64,000 nt of DNA from Sulfitobacter noctilucicola (GCF_000622385.1 NZ_JASD01000008.1:3100001-3164000), one strand, 5' to 3'. Counted from the stretch's first letter, positions 1 through 9,502 are shown. The notes: a model not told the origin generated them from the sequence alone. Program-made: numbers and translations.

Positions 1-449
1 TCGGCATTGATGAAGGTACGCAGTTGCCGCGCCCGATTGTCGAATATTGCTACAAGGACGATTCTCTGGGGGATCCGCTTGTGACCGAAGAGCATATCGC
101 GGCATTCGGTTGGGCAAGCCAGCAGGACATGGAAGACATTCTCAGCCTTGCGCTGCGTGTCAATGACTTCATGTCCGGTATCATGATGGCCGTCGGCATC
201 CGTTTGGTCGATTTCAAGATCGAGATCGGCCGCGTGTTTGACGGCGATTTCCAGCGCCTGATCGTGGCGGACGAGATCAGCCCCGACAGCTGTCGTCTGT
301 GGGATATCGAGACTGGCCAGAAGCTGGACAAGGATGTGTTCCGCCGCGATCTGGGATCGCTGACGGATGCCTATACAGAAGTGGCGCGGCGGTTGGGCGT
401 GATGCCCAAGAACTCCACGCCGGTGACCAAACCGACGCTGATCAACTGA
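1..449 (+). CDS. purC: SAICAR synthetase, 3' part (5' end outside window)
   Basis: This is the C-terminal part of phosphoribosylaminoimidazole-succinocarboxamide synthase, open in frame from base 3 and cut by the window edge. The enzyme joins aspartate to CAIR with ATP in IMP synthesis in the cytosol. The visible block [18 protein letters not shown] and the later DFKIEIGR are typical of the SAICAR synthetase fold around the nucleotide and substrate cleft. The protein ends in [10 protein letters not shown]. purS begins 50 bases downstream and purQ follows, so the three probably form a pur operon. The N-terminal half, including the start, cannot be judged from here. Confidence 0.95.
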   Translation, partial: GIDEGTQLPRPIVEYCYKDDSLGDPLVTEEHIAAFGWASQQDMEDILSLALRVNDFMSGIMMAVGIRLVDFKIEIGRVFDGDFQRLIVADEISPDSCRLWDIETGQKLDKDVFRRDLGSLTDAYTEVARRLGVMPKNSTPVTKPTLIN

Positions 450-499
450 AGCAGGCGTCGGACTTAAGATTATTGGCCAAGTGAAGCAGGGGACGCATC

Positions 500-730
500 A
501 TGAAAGCACGCGTGCACGTAATGTTGAAAAACGGTGTTCTGGATCCGCAGGGTGAAGCAGTTCGTCATGCCTTGGGGGCCTTGGGCTTTGATGGTGTGAA
601 CGGCGTTCGTCAGGGCAAGGTGATCGAGCTGGATCTGGCGGATGGCACATCCGAGGCTGATATCACCTCCATGTGTGAGAAGCTGCTGGCGAACACAGTG
701 ATCGAATCCTATTCGGTGGAGATGGTCTGA
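500..730 (+). CDS. purS: FGAM synthase subunit PurS
   Basis: A 76-residue protein matching PurS in length and in its N-terminal pattern ([12 protein letters not shown]). PurS is the small bridging subunit of the three-part FGAM synthase PurSQL, which converts FGAR and glutamine to FGAM in purine synthesis; this layout replaces the single long PurL of enterobacteria. The start ATG at 500 is preceded by a purine-rich stretch (gcaggggac). Its TGA stop shares one base with the purQ start (TGATG), so PurS and PurQ are probably translationally coupled. purL is not in this window. Confidence 0.95.
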   Translation: MKARVHVMLKNGVLDPQGEAVRHALGALGFDGVNGVRQGKVIELDLADGTSEADITSMCEKLLANTVIESYSVEMV

Positions 731-1398
731 TGCGTGCAGCAGTTGTTGTCTTTCCCGGCTCGAACTGTGACCGCGATCTTGCCGTCGCTTTTGAAGCCGC
801 AGGCGCGCAGGTCGAGATGGTCTGGCACAAGGACAGCGAACTGTCTCAGAATGTCGACATCGTAGGTATTCCAGGCGGATTTTCCTACGGCGACTACCTG
901 CGCTGTGGGGCTATTGCGGCGCAATCGCCGATTGTGGCGTCGGTCAAGGCTCATGCCGATCGTGGCGGTTATGTCATGGGCATCTGCAATGGCTTTCAAG
1001 TCCTGACCGAGACAGGGTTGCTGCCCGGTGCTTTGCTGCGCAACGCCGGTTTGAAGTACATCTGCAAGACCGTTGGCTTGCGGGTCGAAACATCCAACAG
1101 CGCTTTTACCGAAGGCTACAACGCTGGCGATGTGATCGACATTCCAATTGCCCACCATGATGGCAACTATTTTGCTGATGCCGAAACTGTCGCACGTCTT
1201 CAGGGCGAGGACCGCGTTGCTTTCCGCTATACCGACAACCCTAACGGGGCGATCGCCGATATTGCCGGTATCCTTTCGGAAAACCGCAGGGTGTTGGGTA
1301 TGATGCCACATCCCGAACGGGCAGCTGATGCAGGGCACGGCGGGACCGACGGACAAGCGCTCTTTCGCGCATTGGCAGGGGTGCTGGCGACAGCGTGA
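730..1398 (+). CDS. purQ: FGAM synthase glutaminase subunit PurQ
   Basis: A 222-residue class I glutamine amidotransferase that releases ammonia for the PurSQL complex. The N-terminus FPGSNCDRD is the family opening. The nucleophile is Cys86 in MGICNGFQ, and the His-Glu part of the triad is in MMPHPERA (His194, Glu196). Length fits the small PurQ type. It overlaps purS by one base and is followed after 36 bases by the dctB-like gene on the same strand, which is more likely an independent unit than part of the pur operon, although I see no terminator in the short gap. Confidence 0.95.
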   Translation: MRAAVVVFPGSNCDRDLAVAFEAAGAQVEMVWHKDSELSQNVDIVGIPGGFSYGDYLRCGAIAAQSPIVASVKAHADRGGYVMGICNGFQVLTETGLLPGALLRNAGLKYICKTVGLRVETSNSAFTEGYNAGDVIDIPIAHHDGNYFADAETVARLQGEDRVAFRYTDNPNGAIADIAGILSENRRVLGMMPHPERAADAGHGGTDGQALFRALAGVLATA

Positions 1399-1434
1399 CT
1401 TGAGCGGCACCTCAGGCCCGCGTAGACTGGCGGG

Positions 1435-3192
1435 ATGAGTACCTCAGCGGATAGTAAACCGAGCCTCAACGTGTCCTGGCGGGCGCGCGTGGCAATCGGA
1501 TTGATTATGGCACTTGCTGTGCTGGTAATCTCCGTGACCAACAAGCTGCTGACCGACCGTTTTACTGAAAGTACACGCAACCGTGCTGAGTTGCGGATTG
1601 CCTTGTATAGCGGAAACCTGCTGGCTGAATTGCGCCAGAATGCGATTGTGCCACAGCTTCTGGCGCGTGATCCGTCGTTAATCACAGCCTTGCAGAACGC
1701 CGACTATTCTCTGTCTACCCAGCGGCTGATCTCCTTCGTGGAAGAAATCGGTGCGGCGTCTTTGATGCTTTATGACATTGACGGGCGCACGGTCGCGGCC
1801 ACCGACCGTAACAGGTTGCAATCGCAACACCGGTCCGAACCCTATTTCGTCGACGCCATCCGGTCCAATGCCACCATCTTCAACACCATCAAACTGGAAG
1901 GTGGCGGTTACCGGTTTATGTATTCACGCCGGATACAGGCGGGCGGCAACACGCTCGGCGTCATCGCGGTTGAGGTTGATCTGCAAAAGTTCGAGCGTGC
2001 ATGGGCTGGCATATCCGACGCTGTCATCGTGCTTGATAGCGCTGGTGAGATTATCCTTGGCACGTCGCCACGCTGGCGCGGTCTGACCGAAGAACAGGCA
2101 CTGACCACCACATCGCCGCAGACGGCGGTCGAGCGGGCCATCAAAGCAACGGCTGACTGGACCGCGCTGCCGCCGGACGCATACCTGCAGGGTGAGGCGG
2201 TGATGCGGTTGGAAAATCGCGTGTCGTTCCGCGGCTGGCGCATGGTCAGCTATACCACCTACGCCTCTGTGCGAGAGCGCGTGAATGCGGTGCTGGCGCT
2301 GGAAGTTATGGGGTTTGCGATTCTTCTGGCTCTGACGTTCTACTTCCTGAGCCGTCGAACGGCGGGCAGGCTTGCGATCTTCCAACGGGAGTCGGCCAAA
2401 CTTCGCGCATTGAACGTTGCCTTGCAGCGGGAAATCGCTGAGCGCAAACGCGTGCAGGAAACGCTCGCTGTGGCCGAACAAACGCTTGAGCAATCCTCCA
2501 AGCTGGCCGCCTTGGGCGAGATGTCAGCGGCTGTGAGCCACGAGCTGAACCAGCCGCTGGCGGCGATGAAAACCTATCTGGCGGGTGCACGTCTGTTGTT
2601 GCGCCGTAACAGGCCCGAAGAAGCGCTGTCGTCCTTTGGCCGCATCGACGATCTGATAGAGCGGATGGGGGCGATCACACGTCAGCTGAAATCCTATGCC
2701 CGCAAGGGACAAGAGGCGTTTTCCCCTGTGGATATGGGGGCGGCCCTTGCGTCAAGCCTGTCGATGATGGAGCCACAATTGCGCCAGCGACAGGTGCAGA
2801 TTTCGCGGATCCTGCCGGATGAGCCGGTCACGGTGTTCGGTGACCGGATGCGTATCGAACAGGTGATGGTGAATCTTCTGCGCAATGCGCTGGACGCGAC
2901 CAAGACCACGCGGAACCCACAGGTAGAGATCATGCTGTCTGCTGGTGAGACTGCGACATTGACGGTGCGGGACAATGGCCCAGGAATTGAAGATCTCGAC
3001 GCGCTGTTTGAGCCGTTCTACACGACCAAGCAGCCCGGTGATGGCGTGGGGCTGGGGCTTGCCATCTCCTCGGGGATCGTGAACGAGCTGGGCGGCAGGC
3101 TCACAGCGCGGAACGGTCAGGCCGGCGGCGCGGTATTTGAGATGCAACTGCCCATCATGGGCGAGAAGACAAAAGTGGAAGCGGCGGAGTAG
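1435..3192 (+). CDS. dctB: DctB-type sensor histidine kinase
   Basis: A 585-residue membrane histidine kinase of the C4-dicarboxylate sensor DctB type. One membrane segment lies at about residues 18-38 and another at about 288-308; between them is a periplasmic region of the size of a double Cache/PAS sensor. A short coiled coil follows, then HisKA with His369 in AVSHELNQPLAAM and an ATPase domain with N box NLLRNALDAT and G boxes DNGPGIE and GVGLGLAIS. Five bases separate it from the dctD-like regulator, so the two form a cognate pair. The ligand (succinate, malate or another acid) is inferred from family membership only; no dct transporter gene is adjacent here. Confidence 0.85.
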   Translation: MSTSADSKPSLNVSWRARVAIGLIMALAVLVISVTNKLLTDRFTESTRNRAELRIALYSGNLLAELRQNAIVPQLLARDPSLITALQNADYSLSTQRLISFVEEIGAASLMLYDIDGRTVAATDRNRLQSQHRSEPYFVDAIRSNATIFNTIKLEGGGYRFMYSRRIQAGGNTLGVIAVEVDLQKFERAWAGISDAVIVLDSAGEIILGTSPRWRGLTEEQALTTTSPQTAVERAIKATADWTALPPDAYLQGEAVMRLENRVSFRGWRMVSYTTYASVRERVNAVLALEVMGFAILLALTFYFLSRRTAGRLAIFQRESAKLRALNVALQREIAERKRVQETLAVAEQTLEQSSKLAALGEMSAAVSHELNQPLAAMKTYLAGARLLLRRNRPEEALSSFGRIDDLIERMGAITRQLKSYARKGQEAFSPVDMGAALASSLSMMEPQLRQRQVQISRILPDEPVTVFGDRMRIEQVMVNLLRNALDATKTTRNPQVEIMLSAGETATLTVRDNGPGIEDLDALFEPFYTTKQPGDGVGLGLAISSGIVNELGGRLTARNGQAGGAVFEMQLPIMGEKTKVEAAE

Positions 3193-3197
3193 ACCTT

Positions 3198-4532
3198 ATG
3201 GCTCAGGCGATGAAGATAGCGATTGTGGATGACGAACAGGACATGCGCCAGTCGATCAGCCAGTGGCTGGCCCTGTCCGGTTATGACACGGAGACTTTCG
3301 GCTCTGCCGAGGATGCGCTGAAAACCCTTGGGCCTGATTACCCGGGCATCGTCATTTCCGACATCAAGATGCCGGGCATGGACGGGATGCAGTTTCTCAA
3401 GAAGCTAATGGGTAACGACAGTGCGCTGCCTGTTATCATGATTACCGGTCACGGCGATGTTCCGATGGCGGTGGAAGCGATGCGCGTGGGTGCGTTTGAT
3501 TTTCTGGAAAAACCGTTCAACCCGGACCGGATGAGCGAGCTTGCCAAGAAGGCCACCAACGCGCGGCGGCTGGTTATGGACAACCGTGCGTTGCGCCGCG
3601 AGTTGAGCGACGGCGGTCAGTTGATGAAAAAGCTGATCGGGCAATCGCCGGTGATGGAGCGCCTGCGCGAAGATATTCTCGATCTGGGGCAGGCGGATGG
3701 CCATGTTCTGATTGATGGTGAGACCGGGACAGGCAAGACCTTGGTAGCCCACGCGCTGCATGCTGTCGGCTCTCGTGCGGGTAAGAAATTTGTGCTGGTG
3801 TCTTGTGGGGCGTTGGAAGAAGAGGCGCTGAGCAAGCGGCTTTTCGGCCCGATGCAACCCGAAGACGCGCAACTGCCTGCCATTGAAGAAGCACGTGGTG
3901 GCACGCTGGTGCTCGAAGACGTTGAAGCATTGTCAGAAACGCTACAGGCGCGATTGCTCAGTGTGATTAACGAGCAGGGAACACCTGCGGAGACGCGGAT
4001 TGTCGCAATTTCTAACCTGCAAGAAGCGGGACGCACATCGGAGGATGCACTGCGGTCAGATCTGTTCTACCGCCTGGCCGCTTTGCGGATCACGGTCCCG
4101 CCGCTCCGTCAGCGTGGCGAGGATATCCTGACGCTGTTCACGCGATTGAGCGACCAGTTCGCCGATGAATATGGCTGTGACGCGCCCAAGGTTTCCGCAC
4201 AGGAGGCAGCGCAATTGCTACAGGCCCCGTGGCCTGGCAACGTACGCCAGTTGATCAATGTCGCTGAACGCGCCGTGCTGCAATCGCGCCGTGGATCAGG
4301 CACCATCGCATCGTTGTTGATGTCCGATCACGAGGAAATGCAGCCGGTGATGACCACCGAAGGCAAGCCCTTGAAGGAATACGTTGAAGCGTTCGAGCGG
4401 ATGCTGATCGACAACACAATGCGCCGTCACAAAGGGTCGATTGCCAGTGTCATGGACGAGCTGTGCCTGCCGCGCCGGACGTTGAACGAGAAAATGGCGA
4501 AATACGGATTGCAGCGCTCCGACTACTTGTGA
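3198..4532 (+). CDS. dctD: DctD-type response regulator lacking the GAFTGA loop
   Basis: A 444-residue NtrC-family response regulator. The receiver domain has the acidic pair near residues 11-12, the phosphoacceptor Asp55 in ISDIKMPG and Lys105. The AAA+ domain has Walker A GETGTGKT (174-181) and an arginine-finger region (SDLFYRLAALRITVPPLRQR), and a Fis-type HTH sits near 415-440. Oddly, the sigma-54 contact loop is missing: after LFG the sequence runs PMQPEDAQLPAIEEARGG with no GAFTGA, and Walker B reads GTLVLED rather than the usual FLDE. This recalls the GAFTGA-less NtrC of Rhodobacter, which works with sigma-70 RNA polymerase. Its gene follows dctB by five bases. Confidence 0.85.
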   Translation: MAQAMKIAIVDDEQDMRQSISQWLALSGYDTETFGSAEDALKTLGPDYPGIVISDIKMPGMDGMQFLKKLMGNDSALPVIMITGHGDVPMAVEAMRVGAFDFLEKPFNPDRMSELAKKATNARRLVMDNRALRRELSDGGQLMKKLIGQSPVMERLREDILDLGQADGHVLIDGETGTGKTLVAHALHAVGSRAGKKFVLVSCGALEEEALSKRLFGPMQPEDAQLPAIEEARGGTLVLEDVEALSETLQARLLSVINEQGTPAETRIVAISNLQEAGRTSEDALRSDLFYRLAALRITVPPLRQRGEDILTLFTRLSDQFADEYGCDAPKVSAQEAAQLLQAPWPGNVRQLINVAERAVLQSRRGSGTIASLLMSDHEEMQPVMTTEGKPLKEYVEAFERMLIDNTMRRHKGSIASVMDELCLPRRTLNEKMAKYGLQRSDYL

Positions 4533-4573
4533 GGTTCACAGCTATTCGGAGCAATTCAGCGAAAGCAAGCGCA

Positions 4574-4600
4574 GCAGGCACGGTTAAATCATGTGCCTGC
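4574..4600. terminator. Hairpin between convergent dctD and lipoprotein genes
   Basis: GCAGGCAC and GTGCCTGC form an eight-pair stem around an 11-base loop, just after dctD and before the convergent lipoprotein gene. There is no clear T run on either side, so it is only a possible terminator. Confidence 0.35.
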
Positions 4601-4608
4601 GAAGCTCA

Positions 4609-4899
4609 TTAGCCGTTGCGGCGTTCGACGATCTCGATCGCAACACCTTTGTCATCCGTAACGCAGGTCCATGGCTTGGCACCGGGGACATCTACGATAA
4701 AGCGGTTTGTCTCGATCACAGGGATGGTGGTGTTGATGACAACCTTTTCCGCACCGGTCTGGGACGTCACAGCAGAAATACAGCTTTTCTGACCGCGCAG
4801 TTCAGCAAGCGCTACAGGATCATTGGCCACGGCCAGTTCATCACAGGCGGCGACGCCCAAAACACTGAATACGAGGGCGGCGCGCAGGGGTGAAGGCAT
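4609..4899 (-). CDS. Small predicted lipoprotein, unknown function
   Basis: A 96-residue protein I do not recognise. The N-terminus MPSPLRAALVFSVLGVAAC is a short signal peptide ending in a plausible lipobox (VAAC), which predicts lipid anchoring at Cys19. The mature part has two more cysteines (KSCISAV and PWTCVTDD) that could form a disulfide. The start ATG is preceded by AAAGGAC about four bases away. It is monocistronic, convergent with dctD and divergent from the long rne leader. Export is well supported; function is not known to me. Confidence 0.7.
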   Translation of the reverse strand: MPSPLRAALVFSVLGVAACDELAVANDPVALAELRGQKSCISAVTSQTGAEKVVINTTIPVIETNRFIVDVPGAKPWTCVTDDKGVAIEIVERRNG

Positions 4900-5447
4900 G
4901 TAAAGTCCTTTAGGTACTGATCAGACGCGGCGGACGCATCGTTAAGGTTGTTATAATGTTTGTAAGGCTCAGATGAACCGGATGCAGTCAATTTTGTCAA
5001 GTAAAGCGGGGGCAAACGCCCCATTCACGCGCTGCCAGCAAGATTGCCCATTGTGTTTGCTGGGCCAAACCCCTTAACTAGGGAATGCAAGAGGTGCCGC
5101 GCTTTGGCGTCAGGTCCCTTTGTTTAACAGATTCGCTGTGTATGACTGCCCCGATGCGGGCACATGCGCAGACCGATTAGGCCAGAAATGGCCAGAGAAC
5201 CGCTGACACCCGACCGGCCAAGGCCTGAAAAGGGATCAGTATATAATGGATGCGGCGGGCCAGCGGCCCACACACCGTGTCGGAGAAGAACCGCGATGAC
5301 GCGCGCAGACGCATTGAGCAGAAACGGACAGGCCTTATCAGGCCCCGTTTTCCGTGCGCCGTCCTCTATCGCCCTGACAAGTCATACCGCAACGTCTCAA
5401 GCTCCCCCGGGGGCCAGTTTGGCGCATGCGCTGTGCACAAGAGTAAC
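4900..5447 (+). promoter_or_regulatory. Long gene-free leader upstream of rne
   Basis: About 550 bases without a convincing gene. The left part must hold the promoter of the minus-strand lipoprotein gene. The right part is the probable 5' untranslated leader of rne, with several inverted repeats (for example GGGCC-AGC-GGCCC near 5258-5270 and GGCC-TTATCA-GGCC near 5332-5345). A TATAAT hexamer lies at 5242-5247, but I see no good -35 at the right distance. RNase E mRNAs in other bacteria carry structured leaders used for autoregulation; that role here is inference. Confidence 0.45.
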
Positions 5448-8300
5448 ATGCCTAAGAAGATGCTTATCGACGCTACCCACGCGGAAGAAACCCGCGTTGT
5501 GGTGGTGGATGGAAACAAGGTTGAGGAATTCGACTTTGAATCTGAAAACAAACGCCAGCTAGCTGGTAACATTTATCTCGCCAAGGTGACGCGCGTTGAG
5601 CCGTCCTTGCAGGCGGCTTTCGTGGACTATGGTGGCAACCGCCATGGTTTCCTCGCGTTTTCCGAGATTCACCCCGATTATTACCAGATCCCCGTGGCTG
5701 ACCGTCAGGCGCTGCTGGAAGAAGAGCGTGCCTATGCCGAAGCGCAAGCCGCTAAAGATGATGACGAGCCGAAGCCCAAGAAGCGGTCACGCTCGCGCAG
5801 CCGTTCCAAGCCTAAAGCCGAAGAGGCCGCGTCTGAGGATGCCAAGACCACTGGCGAAATCGAAGGGATGGAAACTGTTGACCTGACCGACGAGGACGAG
5901 GTCGAGGTGAGCGAAGACGAGGCGTCTTCTCCTATGGAGCGGGTGCCGGAATCCCCTGTGGAGACACCACAGTCCGGTGAAGAAGACGACAGTGATGGCG
6001 ATGACGAAGCATCAGATAGTGACGCATCATCCAGCGATGGCGACAACGATGATGACAATGCCGAAGGTGACAAGGGTGCTGATGCCACGTCCAAGGATGA
6101 CAGCATTGAATCTGTAGCCGATGAAGACGACAGCGACGACATCCGCCCGGCGCGCAAGCCCCGTCCAAAGCGCTATAAAATCCAGGAAGTGATCAAGGTC
6201 CGCCAGATCTTGCTGGTGCAGGTCGTCAAGGAAGAGCGCGGCAACAAAGGCGCTGCGCTGACCACATATCTGTCTCTTGCCGGTCGCTATTGCGTCCTGA
6301 TGCCGAACACCGCCCGTGGCGGCGGTATCAGCCGCAAGATTACCAATGCCGCTGATCGCAAGAAGCTCAAGGAAATTGCCAACGAGATCACCGTGCCCCG
6401 TGGCGCGGGTCTCATCGTGCGCACCGCCGGTGCAAAACGCACGCGGGCGGAGATCAAGCGCGACTATGAATACCTCCAGCGTCTGTGGGAACAGATCCGC
6501 GAACTGACGCTGAAATCCATCGCGCCACACAAGATTTACGAAGAAGGCGACCTGATTAAACGGTCGATCCGTGATCTTTATAACCGCGATATCGACGAGG
6601 TGTTTGTCGAAGGCGAGCGCGGCTACCGCATCGCCAAGGACTTCATGAAGATGATCATGCCGTCCCACGCCAAAAACGTGAAACGCTACGAGGAATCGCT
6701 GCCGCTGTTCGCCCGCTATCAGGTCGAAGGCTATCTGGCGGGCATGTTCAACCCCACGGTACAGCTGCCCTCGGGGGGCTATATCGTGATCGGCGTGACC
6801 GAAGCGCTGGTGGCCATCGACGTGAACTCGGGCCGTGCCACCAAGGAAGGCAGCATCGAACAGACCGCGACCAAGACCAACCTCGAGGCCGCCGCCGAAG
6901 TGGCGCGCCAGTTGCGTCTGCGCGACCTTGCGGGTCTGATTGTCATCGACTTCATCGATATGGACGAGCGTCGTAACAACGCTGCCGTCGAAAAGATGAT
7001 GAAAGACAAGCTCAAGACCGACCGTGCGCGTATTCAGGTGGGCCGTATCTCGGGCTTTGGTTTGATGGAAATGTCGCGCCAGCGCCTGCGCCCCGGCATG
7101 ATCGAGGCGACAACACAGCCTTGTCACGCGTGTCACGGCACGGGCCTTATCCGGTCAGACGACAACCTCGCGCTGTCGATCATCCGCCAGATGGAAGAAG
7201 AAGGCACTCGCCGCCGTTCGCGCGAAGTGCTGGTCAAGGCACCGGTGGGCATCGCCAACTTCCTGATGAACCAGAAGCGTGAGCATGTCGCACAGATCGA
7301 GACACGCTATGGCATGTCCGTGCGTATCGAAGGGGATCCGCATCTGGTCAGCCCTGATTTCACAATGGAAAAGTTCAAGACAGCCACGCGCCGCGTGCCG
7401 GTTGCGGGCGATCACATCGTGTCGGTTGATACGTCCTTGATGGATCAGATCGACGAGGCGGATGCAGAAGCGGCAGATGCCGCTGAAGCCGCCGAAGCGG
7501 ACGAGGAAAAATCTCAGGACAACCGTCCCAAGAACGATCACAACGGCGAACACGATGGGGAGGGTAAGCCCAAGCGCCGCCGTCGCCGTCGTCGCAGTCG
7601 TGGCGGCCGTGGCAAAAACTCCAACGGTGAGAACGGATCGGACGAGACGGAAAATCAGGAAGGTTCTGACGCGCAGTCTGACACCGACCAGAAATCCGAG
7701 GACGCACCGGCCGAGGATGTGAAAGCCGAGGAGGGCAGCACCGGGAAGGCGAAGAAGCCGACGACGCGCAGCCGTTCACGCACACCCAAGGCGAAGGCCG
7801 AGGCCGAAGCAGCGACCGATGCTGACACTACCACAGCGTCAGAGGTTGAAGCGCCAGCAGAGCAAGCCGAGGAAAAACCAAAGGCCGAGAGCACCCGCTC
7901 GCGCTCTAGCAAGGCCAAGAAGACGGAAGAGGCGAAGGACACCGGCGAAGCCGTGACGGAAGGGGAAACCCCGAAGGAAGAGAAAGCCGCCAAGCCCAAA
8001 ACCACGCGCAGCCGCGCGAAGCCCAAGCCGAAGGCGGACGATGTCGAAGGGGAGGCCCCAAAGCCTGCCAAGAAGGCACCGGCCAAGAAAACCACGAAGG
8101 CGAAAGCTGCTCCGAAGTCCGAGGAGGCTCCCAAAGAGGCTGAACCGGTACCCGTTGCAAGTGCACCTGTCCCCGAAGCAGAGCCTGCGCCCGCTGCGGC
8201 GGAGCCGGTCGCTGTTAAGGCAGAACCCGCGCCAGAGGCACCTGCCGCACCGGCAGAAAAGAAGCCGAAGAAAAAAGGCTGGTGGTCACTGGGGCGCTAA
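5448..8300 (+). CDS. rne: Ribonuclease E
   Basis: The endoribonuclease core of the RNA degradosome, 950 residues from the ATG at 5448. I chose this start because MPKKMLIDATHAEETR is the usual alphaproteobacterial N-terminus; the frame stays open upstream to 5250. The S1 domain (from about residue 35) is split by a long Asp/Glu/Ser-rich insert (about residues 100-235). The DNase I-like catalytic domain carries AIDVNSG and VIDFIDM, and the Zn-link cysteines are in PCHACHGTG. The C-terminal third is a disordered Lys/Arg/Ala/Glu-rich scaffold with an Arg run (KRRRRRRRSRGGRG) and ends in KKGWWSLGR. A GWW tail binds PNPase in Caulobacter RNase E, so PNPase docking is likely here. Confidence 0.97.
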   Translation: MPKKMLIDATHAEETRVVVVDGNKVEEFDFESENKRQLAGNIYLAKVTRVEPSLQAAFVDYGGNRHGFLAFSEIHPDYYQIPVADRQALLEEERAYAEAQAAKDDDEPKPKKRSRSRSRSKPKAEEAASEDAKTTGEIEGMETVDLTDEDEVEVSEDEASSPMERVPESPVETPQSGEEDDSDGDDEASDSDASSSDGDNDDDNAEGDKGADATSKDDSIESVADEDDSDDIRPARKPRPKRYKIQEVIKVRQILLVQVVKEERGNKGAALTTYLSLAGRYCVLMPNTARGGGISRKITNAADRKKLKEIANEITVPRGAGLIVRTAGAKRTRAEIKRDYEYLQRLWEQIRELTLKSIAPHKIYEEGDLIKRSIRDLYNRDIDEVFVEGERGYRIAKDFMKMIMPSHAKNVKRYEESLPLFARYQVEGYLAGMFNPTVQLPSGGYIVIGVTEALVAIDVNSGRATKEGSIEQTATKTNLEAAAEVARQLRLRDLAGLIVIDFIDMDERRNNAAVEKMMKDKLKTDRARIQVGRISGFGLMEMSRQRLRPGMIEATTQPCHACHGTGLIRSDDNLALSIIRQMEEEGTRRRSREVLVKAPVGIANFLMNQKREHVAQIETRYGMSVRIEGDPHLVSPDFTMEKFKTATRRVPVAGDHIVSVDTSLMDQIDEADAEAADAAEAAEADEEKSQDNRPKNDHNGEHDGEGKPKRRRRRRRSRGGRGKNSNGENGSDETENQEGSDAQSDTDQKSEDAPAEDVKAEEGSTGKAKKPTTRSRSRTPKAKAEAEAATDADTTTASEVEAPAEQAEEKPKAESTRSRSSKAKKTEEAKDTGEAVTEGETPKEEKAAKPKTTRSRAKPKPKADDVEGEAPKPAKKAPAKKTTKAKAAPKSEEAPKEAEPVPVASAPVPEAEPAPAAAEPVAVKAEPAPEAPAAPAEKKPKKKGWWSLGR

Positions 8301-8331
8301 TCCGTACCGCCACCATTTGAGACCAAGCATC

Positions 8332-8358
8332 AGGCAGACCCTTCGCGGTCTGCCTTTT
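8332..8358 (+). terminator. Rho-independent terminator of rne
   Basis: AGGCAGACC and GGTCTGCCT form a nine-pair stem around CTTCGC, followed by TTTT. It lies 32 bases after the rne stop and just before the convergent tusA-like gene. Confidence 0.8.
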
Positions 8359-8365
8359 GCGTTTC

Positions 8366-8593
8366 TCAGCCGCCTTTACGAACGTGATAGACCTGTGCAG
8401 CACCTTCGTCCGACGTCTCGATCAGGGCGTGACCCGCTTCGGCGCAAAAATGAGGCACATCAACGATGGCTGCGGGGTCATCCGCCCTCAGACGCATGAC
8501 ATCGCCATTTTCCAAAGCGGTCAGCCGCTTGCGCAATTTCAGGACGGGAAGGGGACACAGCAGTCCCGTGGCATCAAGATCATGAATGGTCAT
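8366..8593 (-). CDS. tusA: TusA/SirA-family sulfurtransferase
   Basis: A 75-residue protein of the TusA/SirA/YedF family. These proteins carry persulfide sulfur on a conserved cysteine for tRNA thiolation, molybdenum cofactor formation or related sulfur relays. The hallmark CPxP motif is present as GLLCPLPVLKLRK, with Cys13 as sulfur carrier when the start is taken at 8593 (MTIHDLDATG); an ATG three codons upstream (8602) is possible. It is convergent with rne and divergent from ccdA. A link with the thiol-redox protein CcdA is suggestive but unproven. Which family member it is cannot be fixed without the TusBCD context, so the symbol is tentative. Confidence 0.85.
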   Translation of the reverse strand: MTIHDLDATGLLCPLPVLKLRKRLTALENGDVMRLRADDPAAIVDVPHFCAEAGHALIETSDEGAAQVYHVRKGG

Positions 8594-8685
8594 AAGCCGC
8601 AAATAGGACAGATGTTACAGCGCGTCCACAGGGTTGTGACCATGTACCCCGTGACGCCGGTGAAAATCACGTCTAGGTGTGTGTC

Positions 8686-9450
8686 ATGATTGAACTTATC
8701 GCAGACAACAGCGTCATTGATCTTGCTCTTTTGCCTGCCATGTTGGTGGCACTGGTTGCAGGGATCATCAGCTTTTTAAGTCCTTGCGTGCTGCCCATTG
8801 TACCGCCCTATCTGGCGTACATGAGCGGCGTGTCCTTGAACGAGATGGCGGACGAAGCTTTGGCGCGGCGCAAGGCGACAGTCGCCGCATTGTTCTTTGT
8901 GATGGGGCTGAGCACGGTCTTCCTGATCCTGGGCTTCACCGCGTCAGCATTCGGCGCGTTTTTCCTGCAAAATCAGGTGCTTTTCGCGCGCATTTCAGGC
9001 GTTGTCATCGTCATCTTCGGTCTGCATTTTTTGGGTGTTTTTCGCATCCCGTTTCTGGATCAGGAAGCGCGGCTTGATGCCGGCGACAAGGGCGGTTCCA
9101 GTTTCGGCGCTTATGTTCTGGGGCTGGCCTTTGCGTTTGGCTGGACGCCCTGCATCGGTCCGCAGTTGGGTGCAATTCTGTCACTTGCCGCGTCAGAAGC
9201 GTCAGTGACAAAAGGCACGCTGCTGCTGGGCATCTATGCCGCCGGGTTGGGGATTCCGTTTCTTTTGGCCGCGATGTTCATTACACGGGCAATGGGCGTG
9301 ATGAACCGCATCAAGCCCCACATGAAAACGATTGAACGTGTGATGGGTGGTCTGCTGGTCCTCGTTGGGCTGATGATGGTGACAGGTGCTTTCACGTCAC
9401 TGGCGTTCTGGTTGCTTGAGACGTTTCCGGCGCTCGGCCGGTTAGGCTAA
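8686..9450 (+). CDS. ccdA: Cytochrome c biogenesis protein CcdA
   Basis: A 254-residue inner-membrane protein with about six hydrophobic segments, of the CcdA/DsbD-beta family that carries reducing equivalents from cytosolic thioredoxin to the periplasm for apocytochrome c haem attachment. The two redox cysteines sit in the family motifs SFLSPCVLPIVPPYLAY (first helix) and FGWTPCIGPQLGAIL (fourth helix). The ATG at 8686 is preferred over an upstream GTG. The neighbouring TusA-like gene is divergent. Length and motifs fit the family well. Confidence 0.93.
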   Translation: MIELIADNSVIDLALLPAMLVALVAGIISFLSPCVLPIVPPYLAYMSGVSLNEMADEALARRKATVAALFFVMGLSTVFLILGFTASAFGAFFLQNQVLFARISGVVIVIFGLHFLGVFRIPFLDQEARLDAGDKGGSSFGAYVLGLAFAFGWTPCIGPQLGAILSLAASEASVTKGTLLLGIYAAGLGIPFLLAAMFITRAMGVMNRIKPHMKTIERVMGGLLVLVGLMMVTGAFTSLAFWLLETFPALGRLG

Positions 9451-9502
9451 CGCCTTACTCTCGCCGAAAATTATCCCTATGGTGTCATCCAAAGAGGGCG
9501 CT

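Noticed and set aside
5250..5447. N-terminal extension of rne by 66 codons
   Set aside because: MPKKMLIDATH at 5448 is the conserved start; the extension has no domain and no good ribosome site.
6027..7136. A 369-codon antisense ORF within rne
   Set aside because: It is a His/Asp-rich shadow of the acidic and GC-rich coding sequence of rne.
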